Of a stretch of DNA of 64,000 nt, positions 31,502 to 42,292 are shown piece after piece. This DNA is from Akanthomyces muscarius. Its lineage: Eukaryota > Ascomycota > Sordariomycetes > Hypocreales > Cordycipitaceae. Both the position numbers and the translations under genes were made by a program. The first letter of the stretch is position 1, and each line of letters begins with the position of its first letter. Under the pieces are notes generated by a model, which was given only the letters and a program-made list of their open reading frames with translations, did not search any database and had not been told where the DNA came from. The DNA is taken from assembly GCF_028009165.1 (NCBI RefSeq), contig NC_079244.1:1488001-1552000 (forward strand). Direction: 5' to 3'.

Positions 31502-32143
31502 GCGCGGCCAGGGCCGACAGCGCGTGTATTATATCATAGAAGAACGATCTCATCACCAAGCATAAAAGATACCTAGCTCAGCTCAATCGATTGACAAGTT
31601 TCCCCCGTGAGAGCTGAATGTTTCCCTCTCCACACCCTTGCGTATAGCAAGCAATGCAGTGAGAGAAAAAGGCGTAGCTCTAAGAGCCACATGGATGTCA
31701 TCTCTTAGCAACGGTATAAATGTAAGCCGCTGATGCAGCTTGAGGGAGATAAAGATTCTTAAAACGGGCGGTCAATAATATCTGGCGTCACCACGTGTCA
31801 CTGCAAAGGTTAGTGTAATGAACGAGAAAAAAAAAAGGAAAATGTTGCCATCGTAAAATTTCGTGTCGGACGGGTGTCCAACAATGCTAACCCATGGGTA
31901 TCGGAAGTGCGTGAAAAGCAAATGGAACAGCTGCCACCAACAGTTACACCTAGGCTGTGTGGTAGCAACCGGCATCCAAGTATAATACAACATCCTAGCG
32001 CCTTTGCTATTTCCATACTCCTCGTTTTGGTAACCGTACCAAATCTAAGCCATGTCGAATGTGCTAGTCAGCCTCCACTTGTTGGAGCTGCCGCGTGAAT
32101 ATTTGTACAGTGAAGCGAAACCGTAAAATTTGGATCTGCTCAT
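31502..32143. other. intergenic between convergent genes, 642 bp
   Basis: 3' flanks of the dual zinc-finger regulator and the TRF4 gene. Small open frames present have no recognisable content. Confidence 0.4.
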
Positions 32144-34316
32144 CTAGTCTGAGCAAGGGCCGAGGAACTGTTCGTGAACCCTTTTCAAGAAACCTCTCTG
32201 CTGTCGGAAAGAAGAGTAGTCGCCCTTCATAATGACATCGAGTATACCGCCGCATGACGGGTCTCGTGCAACTTCGGTCATTCTGTCGCGAAGAGTGTTG
32301 AATGTGTCGCCAAAGCGTGCGAAAATGGTGGCTGCATTGGAGGAGCCTCCAGAGATGTCATTCTCACTGTTGTTTGGATCGATGATTGAAAGCCTGTCTG
32401 TGCTCTTGTAGGTAAATGAACGAACGTCGGACTAACGCAAGGTTAGCATGCCTCCCACCAATTTGTCTTTAATAATGGCTTACCTTTTTGACGTAGCCCA
32501 CTGGCTGTGTGAGAGAAATAGCATTGACCTCGTAGTCGAACTGTTGCCCATAAAGTGCAAAGAACTCGAGCAACATCTCTCCAAGATTGTGTTCCGGAAC
32601 GAGGCTTCGACTTTGAACCTGTGGCAATAGTTGCAACATGCTGACCACCAAGCAAATGACGGAAAACCCACCGATTCCACCATTTACCGGCTCATTTAAG
32701 CCGCGCATAAGCAGGTAGTGCTTGATGACAGTGACGAGGATAGGCATGGAGGGGTATAGCTGCTTCCACTTGACAAATGTCTCGATGGCATTGACACCAC
32801 CGAGGTTTTCAAACGAAATATCAACTCTCAGGCCAGTGAACTTGTCAACAAACTTGACTAGAGGTATGCGCGCATGTGCAATCACTTGAATTGCATCGCT
32901 ATCGGCCACTCGCTGAGCAACCAGAAACTTTTGAAACTTATAGAGCCAGTTTTTGGCGCCGAGATAGGTTGGCGGGCCGCCTCGCATGAAACTCGCTGAG
33001 CAGACAACGATGTCCATATCCGCAGTGGGAAGATAAAGCCCTGACATGAAAGAGCCAAAGGGGAAGACGTGAGCACTGGCAAAGTTTCTACCATCGCGTC
33101 TCATAGCCTTCTTTAGATTATCGACGAGATTGTCTCGAATACGTTGCTCAAAGTCACGCGGTCGAACATACTCGTAGAAATCAATGATTTCCTTGTGAAG
33201 GCGGAACGCCATGTCTTTTGTCGCCGTGTGATCCACCGAGGCCCAAGGGGAGGGGTCCTCATCCTTCTTCGTCAGCCATGCAGCTGCGATGGAACCCTTG
33301 GCAGGTCTCGCCCCCGCTTTCTTGAATTGTCCATAGTTTGGTGGTTTAATCTCATCGTCGATAGTTCGCTTTCGCGATCCTAGAGGGTCGGAACTGCTGG
33401 TCATAGACTTGACTTCTGGCACTTGTGGCCGCGGCGGCAGGGAATGTGATGCGGTACCATTCATACTTGCTGGCCCAGTAGGTATAGTAGGGGGTGGTGG
33501 CTCGTAATCTGGCTCGGCTTCATTTTCAGACTCAGATTCTTCGCTAGTCTCGTCTTCATCATCGGTCGGATCAAAGGACAGAAAGTCCTCGGCCTGCGAC
33601 GGTGCGCCAAGTTCTCCCTTTTCCTCCATACGGGCTTTACGAATCAGTTTGACCACGTCGCGCTTCTTCTTCGTCACGTCCTCGGGGCAGGGCAATGCGG
33701 TGTAGGGATCTGGGTTGGACCACTTAGGTGCCTCCGCAGCACTCTCCTCGGCTGCTTCCGTTCGCTGTCTTTTTGTTGATGGCTCTTGGCTGTCTTCTTC
33801 ATCAGAATGTGATGAGATGTCCATAGCGAGCTCATCATCATCTGAGAGCTCGTCCAGGTCACGGAACTTGTGTGGCCCATCGACGCCATCAAGTCGCTCC
33901 TCGGGTAGATTCAAGGTTGCGCCAGATATCAGTGCACGCTCAGACGGCGGGGGCGGAGGCTGCCATCTGCGGCCTCCGCGCCCTCGTGCGGGCCGACGCT
34001 GGTCTCGCCGTCCATCACGTCGCTGGCCATGGCCGCCCGGGCCGGACTCGCCAACGCCAACAGGCTTATCCATACGAAACGTGAAGTCGCCTTGGGGTGG
34101 CGCATGGAAACGATTCGACTGCGGAGGTCGGTCGCCATTAGTCCGTGACCTAGAGCTACCGCGATCTCTTCTATCGGCATATGAATTATCGGGTCGCCAA
34201 CTGTCGCGATTTCTCGGAGGTTCGTCGCGAGGCCGGAAGCGACCGCCTTGTGGCCTACGACCATTATCCGGCCCGCGATTGCTGCCATCGCGGCGGGGCG
34301 GGGGGTTGCGCGGCAT
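32144..34316 (-). CDS. TRF4: non-canonical poly(A) polymerase, TRF4/Cid14 type
   Basis: Two exons, 34316..32484 and 32431..32144, give 706 aa. Residues 1-130 are Arg/Gly/Pro-rich (RGRGGRRWQPPPPP) and the next 200 are acidic and disordered. The nucleotidyltransferase core starts near 370 (MAFRLHKEIIDFYEYVRPRD). It has the catalytic GSFMSGLYLPTADMDIVV with the DxD metal pair, then VDISFENLGG with the third carboxylate. The PAP-associated domain has RGLNEPVNGGIGGFSVICL. The nucleotide-recognition motif IIDPNNSENDISGG is supplied by exon 2. Trf4-type enzymes add short oligo(A) tails in the TRAMP complex, directing aberrant nuclear RNAs to the exosome. The gene is divergent from the small gene at 34757. 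Confidence 0.95.
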
Positions 34317-34756
34317 GTTGCGCCTGTTGGGATGCAGCGCAGGTGTAGGTGGTTGTTGAATGAAGAGTGTTTACGTTTGCGATCTTGCCGATAAATTTTG
34401 GCGGCGAAAAAAAAAGTTGCAATATTGGGAGGAAAGTGCCGATCACTGCTTACTCATCGAAGGGCTACTTCGTTTGCGGCGAAAGTCGACACTACCGACA
34501 ACTGAGCGGGTGATAATAAAATCGAGTTGGCTGTAAGAATCAGCGGAGGTTTTTTTGCGTTTACAAGGAAAGAAGAAAGAGGGAATGCAAAGCACAAGCG
34601 CACCAAGCCAATACGTCGATTCATTGCTTGCGTTTGTAAGACTTCAGGCGTAGGTGGGCCGCAGCAGTACGAGTTGTCTCAGCCTCTCTTGTACAGCTGC
34701 ACCTCGCTGGACCAATTTTCTACCATACTCAATTAATAACTACAAATATCGTAAAA
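34317..34756. other. divergent promoter, 440 bp
   Basis: Shared upstream region of TRF4 and the small gene at 34757. No TATA box or repeat stands out and nothing else was recognised. Confidence 0.4.
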
Positions 34757-35157
34757 ATGTCAACTGACGATGGCGCAAAGCGCGCGCAGGAAATGAACGA
34801 CGCCTTACTGGGAGTTCCAGGATATGCAGATGACACAATGTTCTTCGTGGCCCGCTATGGCCACAAATGCCAGGTTTGCGCGACCTGACCCAGTCATTGC
34901 CACCGTCGGCTACCTTTCTAACCTGGGCTGTCTCGCCACAGTCTACTCTCCGCAAAGCAGATTTCGATACCGTGATCCAGACCACGACGGAGCTGTCGAT
35001 AGCCATGTCCAAGCCAAATAATCAGACGCGGGTTTCAGAGCTTCGCGCCAAGGTCATGGAGATTCTAGAACCGTTTCCCGAGCTGGCGCAAGATTACGAC
35101 AGATTTGCGGCGAGCGCAAGGTCAACTGCCGCGTCTCTGGGAGCCAGAAGGAAATAA
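34757..35157 (+). CDS. small protein of unknown function
   Basis: Proposed two-exon gene: 34757..34873 and 34942..35157, 110 aa. The intron 34874..34941 has a weak donor (GTTTGC) but a good branch site (TTTCTAACC) and acceptor (GCCACAG). Without splicing, the first frame stops soon after the donor. The product begins MSTDDGAKRAQEMNDALLG and has a Cys in RYGHKCQ. It is otherwise mostly helical and charged, with RVSELRAKVMEILEPFPELA near the end and a basic tail GARRK. No signal, membrane segment or known domain is seen; it may be a subunit of a larger complex. I do not recognise it. Confidence 0.6.
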
Positions 35158-35672
35158 GCAGATATTGGCATGTTCTAGATATCGGGACGATGACTTTGGA
35201 GATAGATAATGAGCCCAATGATGATAATGATGAAGCTAGCTAATTTGCTAAGATAATTAATACTTGATTCCCACATTTTTGAAAGCGCATGTCCCGAAAA
35301 AAACGGAAGAAAATTATAATAAACAGTAAAACACAAACACAACGCCATTTACCTCTAATTATTACCTCAAAGCCCAGTCGTAGCTGTTGCGTGTTCCTCA
35401 TCTGCACAGGCAGCGACTTGAGCGCATGTGGGTCTCAAGCTGGGGGAGCTTAGCTGGCCACATTCACACTAACCCAAAGTTCAGGAGTCTGTCTCCAACC
35501 AACGCCTTCGCAAGCTGTCCTCGACCTGCAAAGGCAGTGCGTCCTGAACTCCATCTCCCCTCCCCTCCTTGATCTTCTCTGTACTACGAAGTCGTCCAAC
35601 AATCAAATAAAGCCGAACCTTTCGTTCAACACCTCACCCCGACGCACACAAGCGCGCGCAATCAAAACCACC
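35158..35672. other. intergenic, 515 bp
   Basis: AT-rich 3' flank, then the pyrimidine-rich leader (CTCCCCTCCCCTCC near 35550-35570) of the YIP1 gene. Nothing else was recognised. Confidence 0.4.
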
Positions 35673-36733
35673 ATGTCAAACTACTACGGGCAGGGCAACG
35701 CTGCCCCCCCTTACGGCGCCGACGCGGGCGGCAGCGGCGCGGGCGGCGCGCAGAACCTCCAGTTCTACCCCTCGACGTACTCGCCCGGCGTCTCGGGCGC
35801 TGCGACACCGCAGCAGGCCGCGTACGGCTATCCGGGCGGCAACATGGGCAGCGTCGGCAGCGGCTTCGGGGCCGGCGCCGCGCAGAACGGCGGCTTCTCG
35901 TCGGGAGGCTTCGCAGGCGGCGTATCGGGTCGCATGGGCGAGCACGGCGGCCTGCGCACCGGCTGGCTCGCGGCCTTTTCCACAGAGGGCTATGACGGCG
36001 AGCCGCCGCTGCTGGAGGAGCTGGGCGTCAACTTTGGTCACATTCAATCCAAGGTACGTTTAGACAAGGAGGAGGGATACCCGGGGACATCCAAGCTGAC
36101 CGATACATCGTCAACTAGACACTAGCAGTGCTGAACCCCTTTCGACACATTGACCAACACATCATGGACGACTCGGACCTGTTTGGCCCCATGTTCTTCT
36201 TCCTCCTCTTCGGCTTCTTCCTGCTCTTCTCCGGCAAGGTCCACTTTGGCTACATCTACGGCCTCGCCCTCCTCGGCTCGACGTCGCTGCACATGATCCT
36301 CTCCCTCATGTCCCCCGCCGGCGACGACACCTCCTCCTTCCAGGGCCAGTACGGCGGCGAGGCGCCTCCGCCCGTCCAGGGCGCCGGCGGCCCGTCCCAG
36401 CACCACGGCGGCCACTTCTCCGCCACGCTGACCTTTCCGCGCTCGGCCTCGGTCCTGGGCTACTGCCTGCTGCCTCTCGTCGTTACCAGCATGTTTGGCG
36501 TCGTCATGCCCATGGACACCCCGCTCGGCATCATCCTCACCAGCTTCGCCATCATGTGGAGCACCTACAGCGCCAGCGGCATGTTCTGCGCCGTCGGCCG
36601 TATGAAGGGCATGCGCGCCCTCGTCGCCTACCCGCTCGCCCTGTTCTACGTCGGCTTCGGCATCATGGGCATCTTCAGCAGCCGGGGCAGCGGCTCTCTC
36701 GCCAATGCTGCCGCCAAGCTCAACACCTCCTAG
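35673..36733 (+). CDS. YIP1: YIP1-family Golgi membrane protein
   Basis: Two exons, 35673..36053 and 36119..36733, give 331 aa. The first 110 residues are Gly/Ala/Tyr/Pro-rich and cytosolic. Then comes the Yip1 signature LLEELGVNFGHIQSK joined over the intron to TLAVLNPFRHID. Five hydrophobic segments follow from about residue 150, including DLFGPMFFFLLFGFFLLFSG, SVLGYCLLPLVVTS and AYPLALFYVGFGIMGIF. Yip1 proteins bind prenylated Rab/Ypt GTPases and act in ER-to-Golgi vesicle formation. A roughly 35-residue Gly/Pro/His-rich insert (about 193-228) between membrane segments 2 and 3 is the only unusual part. The assignment rests on a clear motif match to human YIPF5-type proteins. Confidence 0.93.
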
Positions 36734-37631
36734 AGAAGCAAGCTTCGTTCCATTTCTTTTTTCGGTGCCAAGAGAAGAGAAGAAGCTGGAAGATCAGCTT
36801 GATGCCTCCCACTATCAAGAGTCATGGGAAAGTTTCAAACACTACAAGAATAAGGGATATATATGGTGGTTTTGCATTTGGGCGCATAGCGAGGGCAAAA
36901 TTTCTTTGTAATGAAAAACAATTACGCTTGGGTTGGGATGCTGGGTAGATCATGGTCAGGAGACGCGTCAAAATCGCGGGACTTGAGAGCCAACTTCGAA
37001 TGAGCATTGTATTATGCGAATCTGCCAAACAGCCTTTACGCAGCAGCGTTTCGGATTATGTCATAAATACTAGGAGACTCGGTAGTATGCACTTAATGAT
37101 GAATCTGAATTTAGCCAATGCTCAACAACTAATTCCTAATGCCAATGAGAAACTTTCAACGCAAGGCGATGCCATCAAGACGCTGCAATGTGATGATTAC
37201 CTAGGTATCCGACTGCCGTTTCACATCAAAGTTGGGAAATACGAGAATTAGAGGCAACTAGTGTTCATCTTTTTATATGTAATCGGGGCCTATCCCAAAT
37301 ATATCCCGTGTCAAAGAGCCATTTCATCCGAACTCATTTTCTTTTCCATCATCCCGGTAGCTTTTTCCCAGTGAAAAACAATATCCACCCCATGGCCCTA
37401 AATTCACAAGGTAGCGCAAAACATTAAAGATGAGAAAACAGGCTAGACTAAGAAATACAAATGTGTGGGCAAAGACCAGCTCTCTCGCCGGCTGTGTTTG
37501 CCAGGCATTCTAACGCAAAAAATGTGTGACTCAACGTAGCAAAACAATATAGGAAAATGAAGATGCCGAGATTATACATGCGGCGATATGGTCGCGCTGT
37601 TTCTTTCAATTTGTAGGCTGAGCCTCGCAGT
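36734..37631. other. intergenic between convergent genes, 0.9 kb
   Basis: 3' flanks of YIP1 and the RCC1 gene. Open frames of about 100 codons (for example 36952-37251) lack domains and are AT-rich. Nothing was called. Confidence 0.4.
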
Positions 37632-39266
37632 TTAGTGGACGCCATTCGTCTTGGCGCCATTGGTCTGGCCGTCAGCAATACCAAAGAGAATGGAGAACTG
37701 GCCACCTGCACCGGCACCAATGATCTGCTTTCCACGGATAGCACTATTGTCAATGTGCGTGGGTGTCTTGATATCCTCGATAGTGCCCTGACCAGTCTGG
37801 TAGTTGCTGGAGAAACCCCACGAATAGGCTTTGCCGTCCTTGGAGATGGCAAAGCTGTTGTCAGAGCTCGCGGCAACAGAGCAAATGTCAGAGAGCTCAG
37901 CATTGGCGGTCGGCTTCACCAAGATTCTGGGAGAACCCCTCTCATCAAAGATGACATCTTCCTTGTCCAGCTTGTCGAACTCGAAGCCGACCTGGTAGCC
38001 ATCCACACGACCCCAGGTGAAAAGTTTGCCCTTGTCAGAGCATGCAAGGGAATGATGGACACCGCCATCTACATCAGTGATAACATGGTCGTCAAGGTCG
38101 GTAAGCTTGGCCGGCTTGAGGATGACTGCATCATCTTCACCAGCGTTTGACTGCACACCGATTTCACCAAAGTTGTTGAGACCCCATCCCCAGACTTTGC
38201 CCTCCTTGTCTACGGCAAAGCTGTGGTAGGCGCCGCAGGCAATCTTGACAATCTTGCCGCGAGGGAGTCCCACGCCCTGGGGGATCAGCGACGACATCTT
38301 GTTGCGCTCGATGATGCGTCGGCCGAGCTGGTTCTGCTGACCGCAGCCCCAAGCAACGACATTGCCCTTGGTGTCGAGCGCCAGGACATGGTTGGAACCG
38401 GCAGCAAGAGCCGTGATGTTTTTGAGGCTAGTCAGAAGCATGGGTCGCTGCTGGATGTTGATAGACTCGTTGAAGCCCAGAACGCCGTCGCTGGAGCGGA
38501 AGGTACCCCAGCCGTAAACGCGTCCGTCCTGCGTCAGAACAAAGGTGGCACTGTCGCAAGAGACAACCTGAACAAATTTGGTGCCGGGTGCAAAGAATTC
38601 CTCCCCAACAGGTGTAGGGGTGCTCTCGTTGGGGTTGATGCCGGTGTCGTCGTCGTCATCGTCCGAGTCGGAGTCGTCGCCATCCATGTCCTTTAGGCCG
38701 CCATCCCAGGTAGTATCGCGTCCGAGAGCACCCTGGTCGTTGACACCCCATGTAAGAATCTTATTGTCACGCGTCAAGGCGGCGACGTGCATGCCACCGC
38801 AGGCGATCTGAATAACGCCGACGGTTTTGGCGCCAAGGTTCTCGTTGAGACGAGGTCGCTTCACGTCAATGGGCTTCTTCCCATTCACCTTGCGGCTGCC
38901 GAGGCCGAGCTCTCCGGAGGAGCCCTCACCGAACACGTAGACATCAAGAACCTGGTGAGGAACGAGATTGATGGCCTTGCCGATGTCCGGGAAAGCCTTC
39001 TTGGGCTTGGGTACAGCAATAGCGCGGGGAGCAGGCGTCTCCGACTTGGCTTTCTTGCTGCGTACAATCTCTGCCGGCGCCTCGACAGAAGCCTTGCGCT
39101 TCCTAGATGCAGGGGCGCTGCCGTTGGCCTTTGGCGCGGTTTCCATCTTCTTCACAGGTGCAGCAACCTTTGGCTTTGCGACCTTTTGAGCAGGCTTTTT
39201 CGTCGTAGCAGAAGCAGCCTTTTTCGTAGGTGCTGCAGGTGCAGACGCTTTCTTGGCCGCCGGCAT
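37632..39266 (-). CDS. pim1: RCC1/Pim1, guanine nucleotide exchange factor for Ran
   Basis: 544 aa, no intron, from the ATG at 39266. Residues 1-120 are a Lys/Ala/Pro-rich, histone-H1-like tail (KKASAPAAPTKKAAS, RKRKAS) with nuclear-localisation character. From about 125 the seven-bladed RCC1 propeller begins: YVFGEGSSGELGLG, ILTWGVNDQGALG, VYGWGTFRSSDGVLG, VVAWGCGQQNQLG, VWGWGLNNFGEIG, LFTWGRVDGYQVG and YSWGFSSNYQTGQG. An acidic insert (DGDDSDSDDDDDD) sits after the second blade. The protein loads Ran with GTP on chromatin, setting the nuclear transport gradient and spindle control. One single-copy essential gene is expected per genome. The assignment is firm. Confidence 0.96.
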   Translation of the reverse strand: MPAAKKASAPAAPTKKAASATTKKPAQKVAKPKVAAPVKKMETAPKANGSAPASRKRKASVEAPAEIVRSKKAKSETPAPRAIAVPKPKKAFPDIGKAINLVPHQVLDVYVFGEGSSGELGLGSRKVNGKKPIDVKRPRLNENLGAKTVGVIQIACGGMHVAALTRDNKILTWGVNDQGALGRDTTWDGGLKDMDGDDSDSDDDDDDTGINPNESTPTPVGEEFFAPGTKFVQVVSCDSATFVLTQDGRVYGWGTFRSSDGVLGFNESINIQQRPMLLTSLKNITALAAGSNHVLALDTKGNVVAWGCGQQNQLGRRIIERNKMSSLIPQGVGLPRGKIVKIACGAYHSFAVDKEGKVWGWGLNNFGEIGVQSNAGEDDAVILKPAKLTDLDDHVITDVDGGVHHSLACSDKGKLFTWGRVDGYQVGFEFDKLDKEDVIFDERGSPRILVKPTANAELSDICSVAASSDNSFAISKDGKAYSWGFSSNYQTGQGTIEDIKTPTHIDNSAIRGKQIIGAGAGGQFSILFGIADGQTNGAKTNGVH

Positions 39267-40126
39267 CTTAAAGGATAGGTATATCGCGTTGGTCAAAATT
39301 GGGGGCTGGCTGGCTGGATTGCAGTGGCGCAACGTTTGCTTGAAGGGGCCGGGTGGCGAGACAGCAAGCAAAGGCGTCTGCTGTGCGCGAAAATAGAAAA
39401 GGGGGCCAAAAAGGAATGAATTGCTCTCGAAAAATGGGTCGCGGTGAATTAGACAGCTGCTCAAGCAATGAACACGTTGGGCGAATGAAAACAGGTGACA
39501 GGGAAGGTCAGCTTGATGGGAATGCAGGCTGGAAGCTTGATTCTCGTGTGGCAGCAGCGACAAAAATGCGCGTCGGAAAGACTGGCGCTGATGGAGCCAC
39601 CTCCAGCTCATGTTCCACCGTGTTGCGCCTGGGGCCGAGCTCAAGCTCTGACCGCCTAGCAACTTTTTATTAATGTCCGGCAGAATCGCATCGGCTGCTC
39701 CGGGCGGTGAGCCTTGCTACACCCCTTGTACATTCCTCGGAGCACAGCTACCAGTGCGTTTCTTAAGTCGAGCTTTATTTTTCTCATGAAAATAGCATGA
39801 CTACCTTTTACAGATACAACGCGTTCGAAAAATTGGTTGATGAATTCAAATGAGGTGCGCCGTTGATTCACAGTTGCAACCCCTGCAATGCTATTTATGG
39901 TATCTCCAGCAATCCATACCCATGTCGTCTTTGATGTAAATGCAACAGAATCCACCCTTGTGCAACATCGTAAGTCATTCGGCAAAGCCAGATGAGCGAG
40001 CCGAATGCTTCGTGCTGCACCTTGTTAAAATCAGTCCTAAACGCCAATGCTCCGTCACCATGCCCCTTAGACTACTCGTTCAGAAGCAAACGAGTTGTGG
40101 AATGAATAGTGTGCTTCGGGCAGACT
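39267..40126. other. intergenic, 0.86 kb
   Basis: Promoter of the RCC1 gene and 3' flank of the Cys-rich gene. The upstream frame of RCC1 stays open to 39662 but has no conserved content. Nothing else was recognised. Confidence 0.4.
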
Positions 40127-40526
40127 CTACTTGCGGGTAGTAAAGTCAACCTCGTTGGCAGGGTTGAAGTCGCCGTCGGCAGCCTTCTCACAGGTGCAGG
40201 CATCGGCGGGACGGACACCGCAAGCACAGGTGGCACCGGCAGGGCGAACGTTCTCGGTCGCAGCGCGCTGGCAAGTGCATTCACCGGCAGGACGAGCACG
40301 GCATGAGCAGCGAGCACCGGCTTGGATGGAGTTCTCGGTGCTGGCCTTGTCGCAGGTGCAGTGAAGAGCGGGCTTCTGGCCACAGCTGCAAGTAGCTTGC
40401 TGGGCTAAAGAGGTGGTTAGTATTACGAGCCTGAATCCAATTTCGAACGATTTGTATGAACATACCACAAGCACACTCGGCAGATTCGCCCTGGCGGCAG
40501 CAAGTGGAAGCCTTGAAAGCAGTCAT
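40127..40526 (-). CDS. Cys-rich CXC-repeat protein, metallothionein-like
   Basis: Two exons, 40526..40466 and 40404..40127, give 112 aa from the first in-frame ATG. There are 16 Cys: one CC pair near the N-terminus and seven C-x-C motifs (CAC, CSC, CTC, CSC, CTC, CAC, CTC). They are arranged in three repeats of about 25-28 residues ending PAxxCTCxxA. The layout suggests cooperative binding of Cu(I) or Zn, as in fungal metallothioneins, or a redox role. From memory similar small proteins are widespread in filamentous ascomycetes, with no agreed function. No signal peptide is seen. A TATAAAG at 40654-40660 stands about 130 bp upstream. The exon join is certain because it continues the repeat. 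Confidence 0.85.
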
Positions 40527-41657
40527 TTCGAAGGTTGGCAAAGGTGGAGTAGAGTCTTGGGAGTGGATTGTTGGTTTGGAAGTTGCAGAGAATGGTGATA
40601 AGCGCTGTGATGATTGAAAGCAAAAGTCGCTGCTGTAAGTTCGCCAGTGACGTCTTTATACTTGAATTCAAGATCCACAGGGAGTGCGATCGGCCGGTTT
40701 GCTGACTCTGTAAGGTCGAAATGGGAAGGCCGTGATTGGTTGTGATGAGGTTGCGGGCCATACTCAGCCAATCATGTACGTCGTATTTCCAAGCACCACG
40801 CGATCTTGACCAACAGTGGGCTGCCTGCAGCCTTGCGCCGCCTACTTTCAGCGAATCATTCGTCACCTTTTATAAGCACTCTTGAAATGGTGTGTAACTC
40901 TTGCTAAGCTTTCTCAGCGACAATTGTTTCCATACTTTCAGTTATGGCTGCGTCGCCCGGCACCCGATCTTAGCGCCCTGCAGCGATGAGCGGCGAGCAA
41001 TACATTGGCGCAACAAAAGCCCCTCCGGTTTCTTAGTGAATTATCTTGCAGCTTACCCATGCTTATAAGTCTAGGAATTAAAGTATGCACCGCCATTACA
41101 GATTATAGGTACGCTACCTGTAGTGGCGCTCGGACGGCTCTGTCCGAGCATGGTTCAAAATGCGAACTGAAACGCATGACTGATCGATATCAAATGCCAA
41201 ATACAATCCCTTGGGCTTGAATCAATACCCAGATTCCCGGGCTATATGGCTGCCGGGTGTGGGTGAAGATCGTTTGTGATCGCGTACTGCATCGTGCTGT
41301 GGTGGGGCGTGGCTGATCAATGGGAACAGCCGACGTGTGTAAGTCCAGAGAAGACGAAGAGCAACAACGTGCGCAGCCCGGGAAGATAGCCCAAAGATTC
41401 GGGTTGCTCTCGAGGTCTATATATCCATGACTGCTCCATCTAGAGATTCAACGATCTTCACCTCATCCCAACGGAATGGGAATCTCGTTGACGTCATGAT
41501 GCACAGTGGACTTTTAAGGAACCACGGCTGGGCAGCATCCGGCCAACGGGCTCCTGACCATCCAGTATATAAATCGCATCTTTAATTCAAAATTTAATCT
41601 TGCTCAACACACGTGGAACATCAAGACACAGCATTTCCCATCCTATATCCTGCAATC
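40527..41657. other. divergent promoter region, 1.1 kb
   Basis: Upstream of both the Cys-rich gene and the Ohr gene. It contains the two TATA elements listed and no gene. Several CCCC/GGGG-type elements are scattered through it, but I could not single out one. Confidence 0.4.
41566..41573 (+). promoter_or_regulatory. TATA box of the Ohr/OsmC gene
   Basis: TATATAAA, 85 bp upstream of the ATG at 41658. It is followed by an A/T-rich stretch and a short CA-rich leader. Confidence 0.6.
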
Positions 41658-42179
41658 ATGTATGCATCACGCGCGATCCGTCCCCTCCTGCGTCAGGCCA
41701 CCCGCCCTATCGCTGCGCGCCGCTTCCTCAACACCGAAAACGCACCCATTCTCTACTCTGCGCACGCCAAGGCTGTTGGCGCCCGCAACGGCCACGTCGA
41801 GGGCAGCGAGGGCCTCAAGATGGATCTGGGCATGCCCAAGGGCCTCGGCGGCGCCGGAGGGCCCGGCAAGACCAACCCCGAGGAGCTCTTCGCGGCGGGC
41901 TACGGCGCGTGCTTCCAGTCGGCCATGGGCCTCGTCGCGCCCAAGCTAGGCATCAAGATGCCTCCCAAGGCAGAGGACAGCATCATCGAGACGACGGTGC
42001 ACATGGTTGGCGACCTGAAGAAGACGGACCTGGGCATCAAGGTCGACATGCTGGTCAAGGTCAAGGGCGTCGACAAGGCGGACCTGGAGAAGCTGATTGA
42101 GAAGACGAAGGAGACTTGCCCGTACAGCCGCGCTACGCAGGGCAATGTCATCACCAACATCGAGGTCGAAACGATGTAA
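41658..42179 (+). CDS. mitochondrial organic hydroperoxide reductase, Ohr/OsmC family
   Basis: 173 aa, no intron. Residues 1-27 are an Arg-rich presequence (MYASRAIRPLLRQATRPIAA). The rest is a full Ohr domain with the two redox cysteines: Cys85 in GYGACFQSAM and Cys154 in ETCPYSRAT. Both segments fit Ohr rather than the shorter OsmC subfamily. Ohr enzymes reduce organic hydroperoxides, using lipoylated partners in bacteria. In fungi a mitochondrial location near lipoyl dehydrogenase complexes would make sense (inference). An ATG-less extension lies upstream, so the start at 41658 is preferred. The gene converges on the FAD monooxygenase 113 bp away and has a good TATA box. Confidence 0.94.
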   Translation: MYASRAIRPLLRQATRPIAARRFLNTENAPILYSAHAKAVGARNGHVEGSEGLKMDLGMPKGLGGAGGPGKTNPEELFAAGYGACFQSAMGLVAPKLGIKMPPKAEDSIIETTVHMVGDLKKTDLGIKVDMLVKVKGVDKADLEKLIEKTKETCPYSRATQGNVITNIEVETM

Positions 42180-42292
42180 AACTATATTGTATAAAAGTGT
42201 TTTGATCACGAGGATGGAGAGATTGTACTTGTACAGCTACTAGTGACGCAGCGTTCAGCTATCTAGACGAATATATTTCAGTTTATCGTCAC

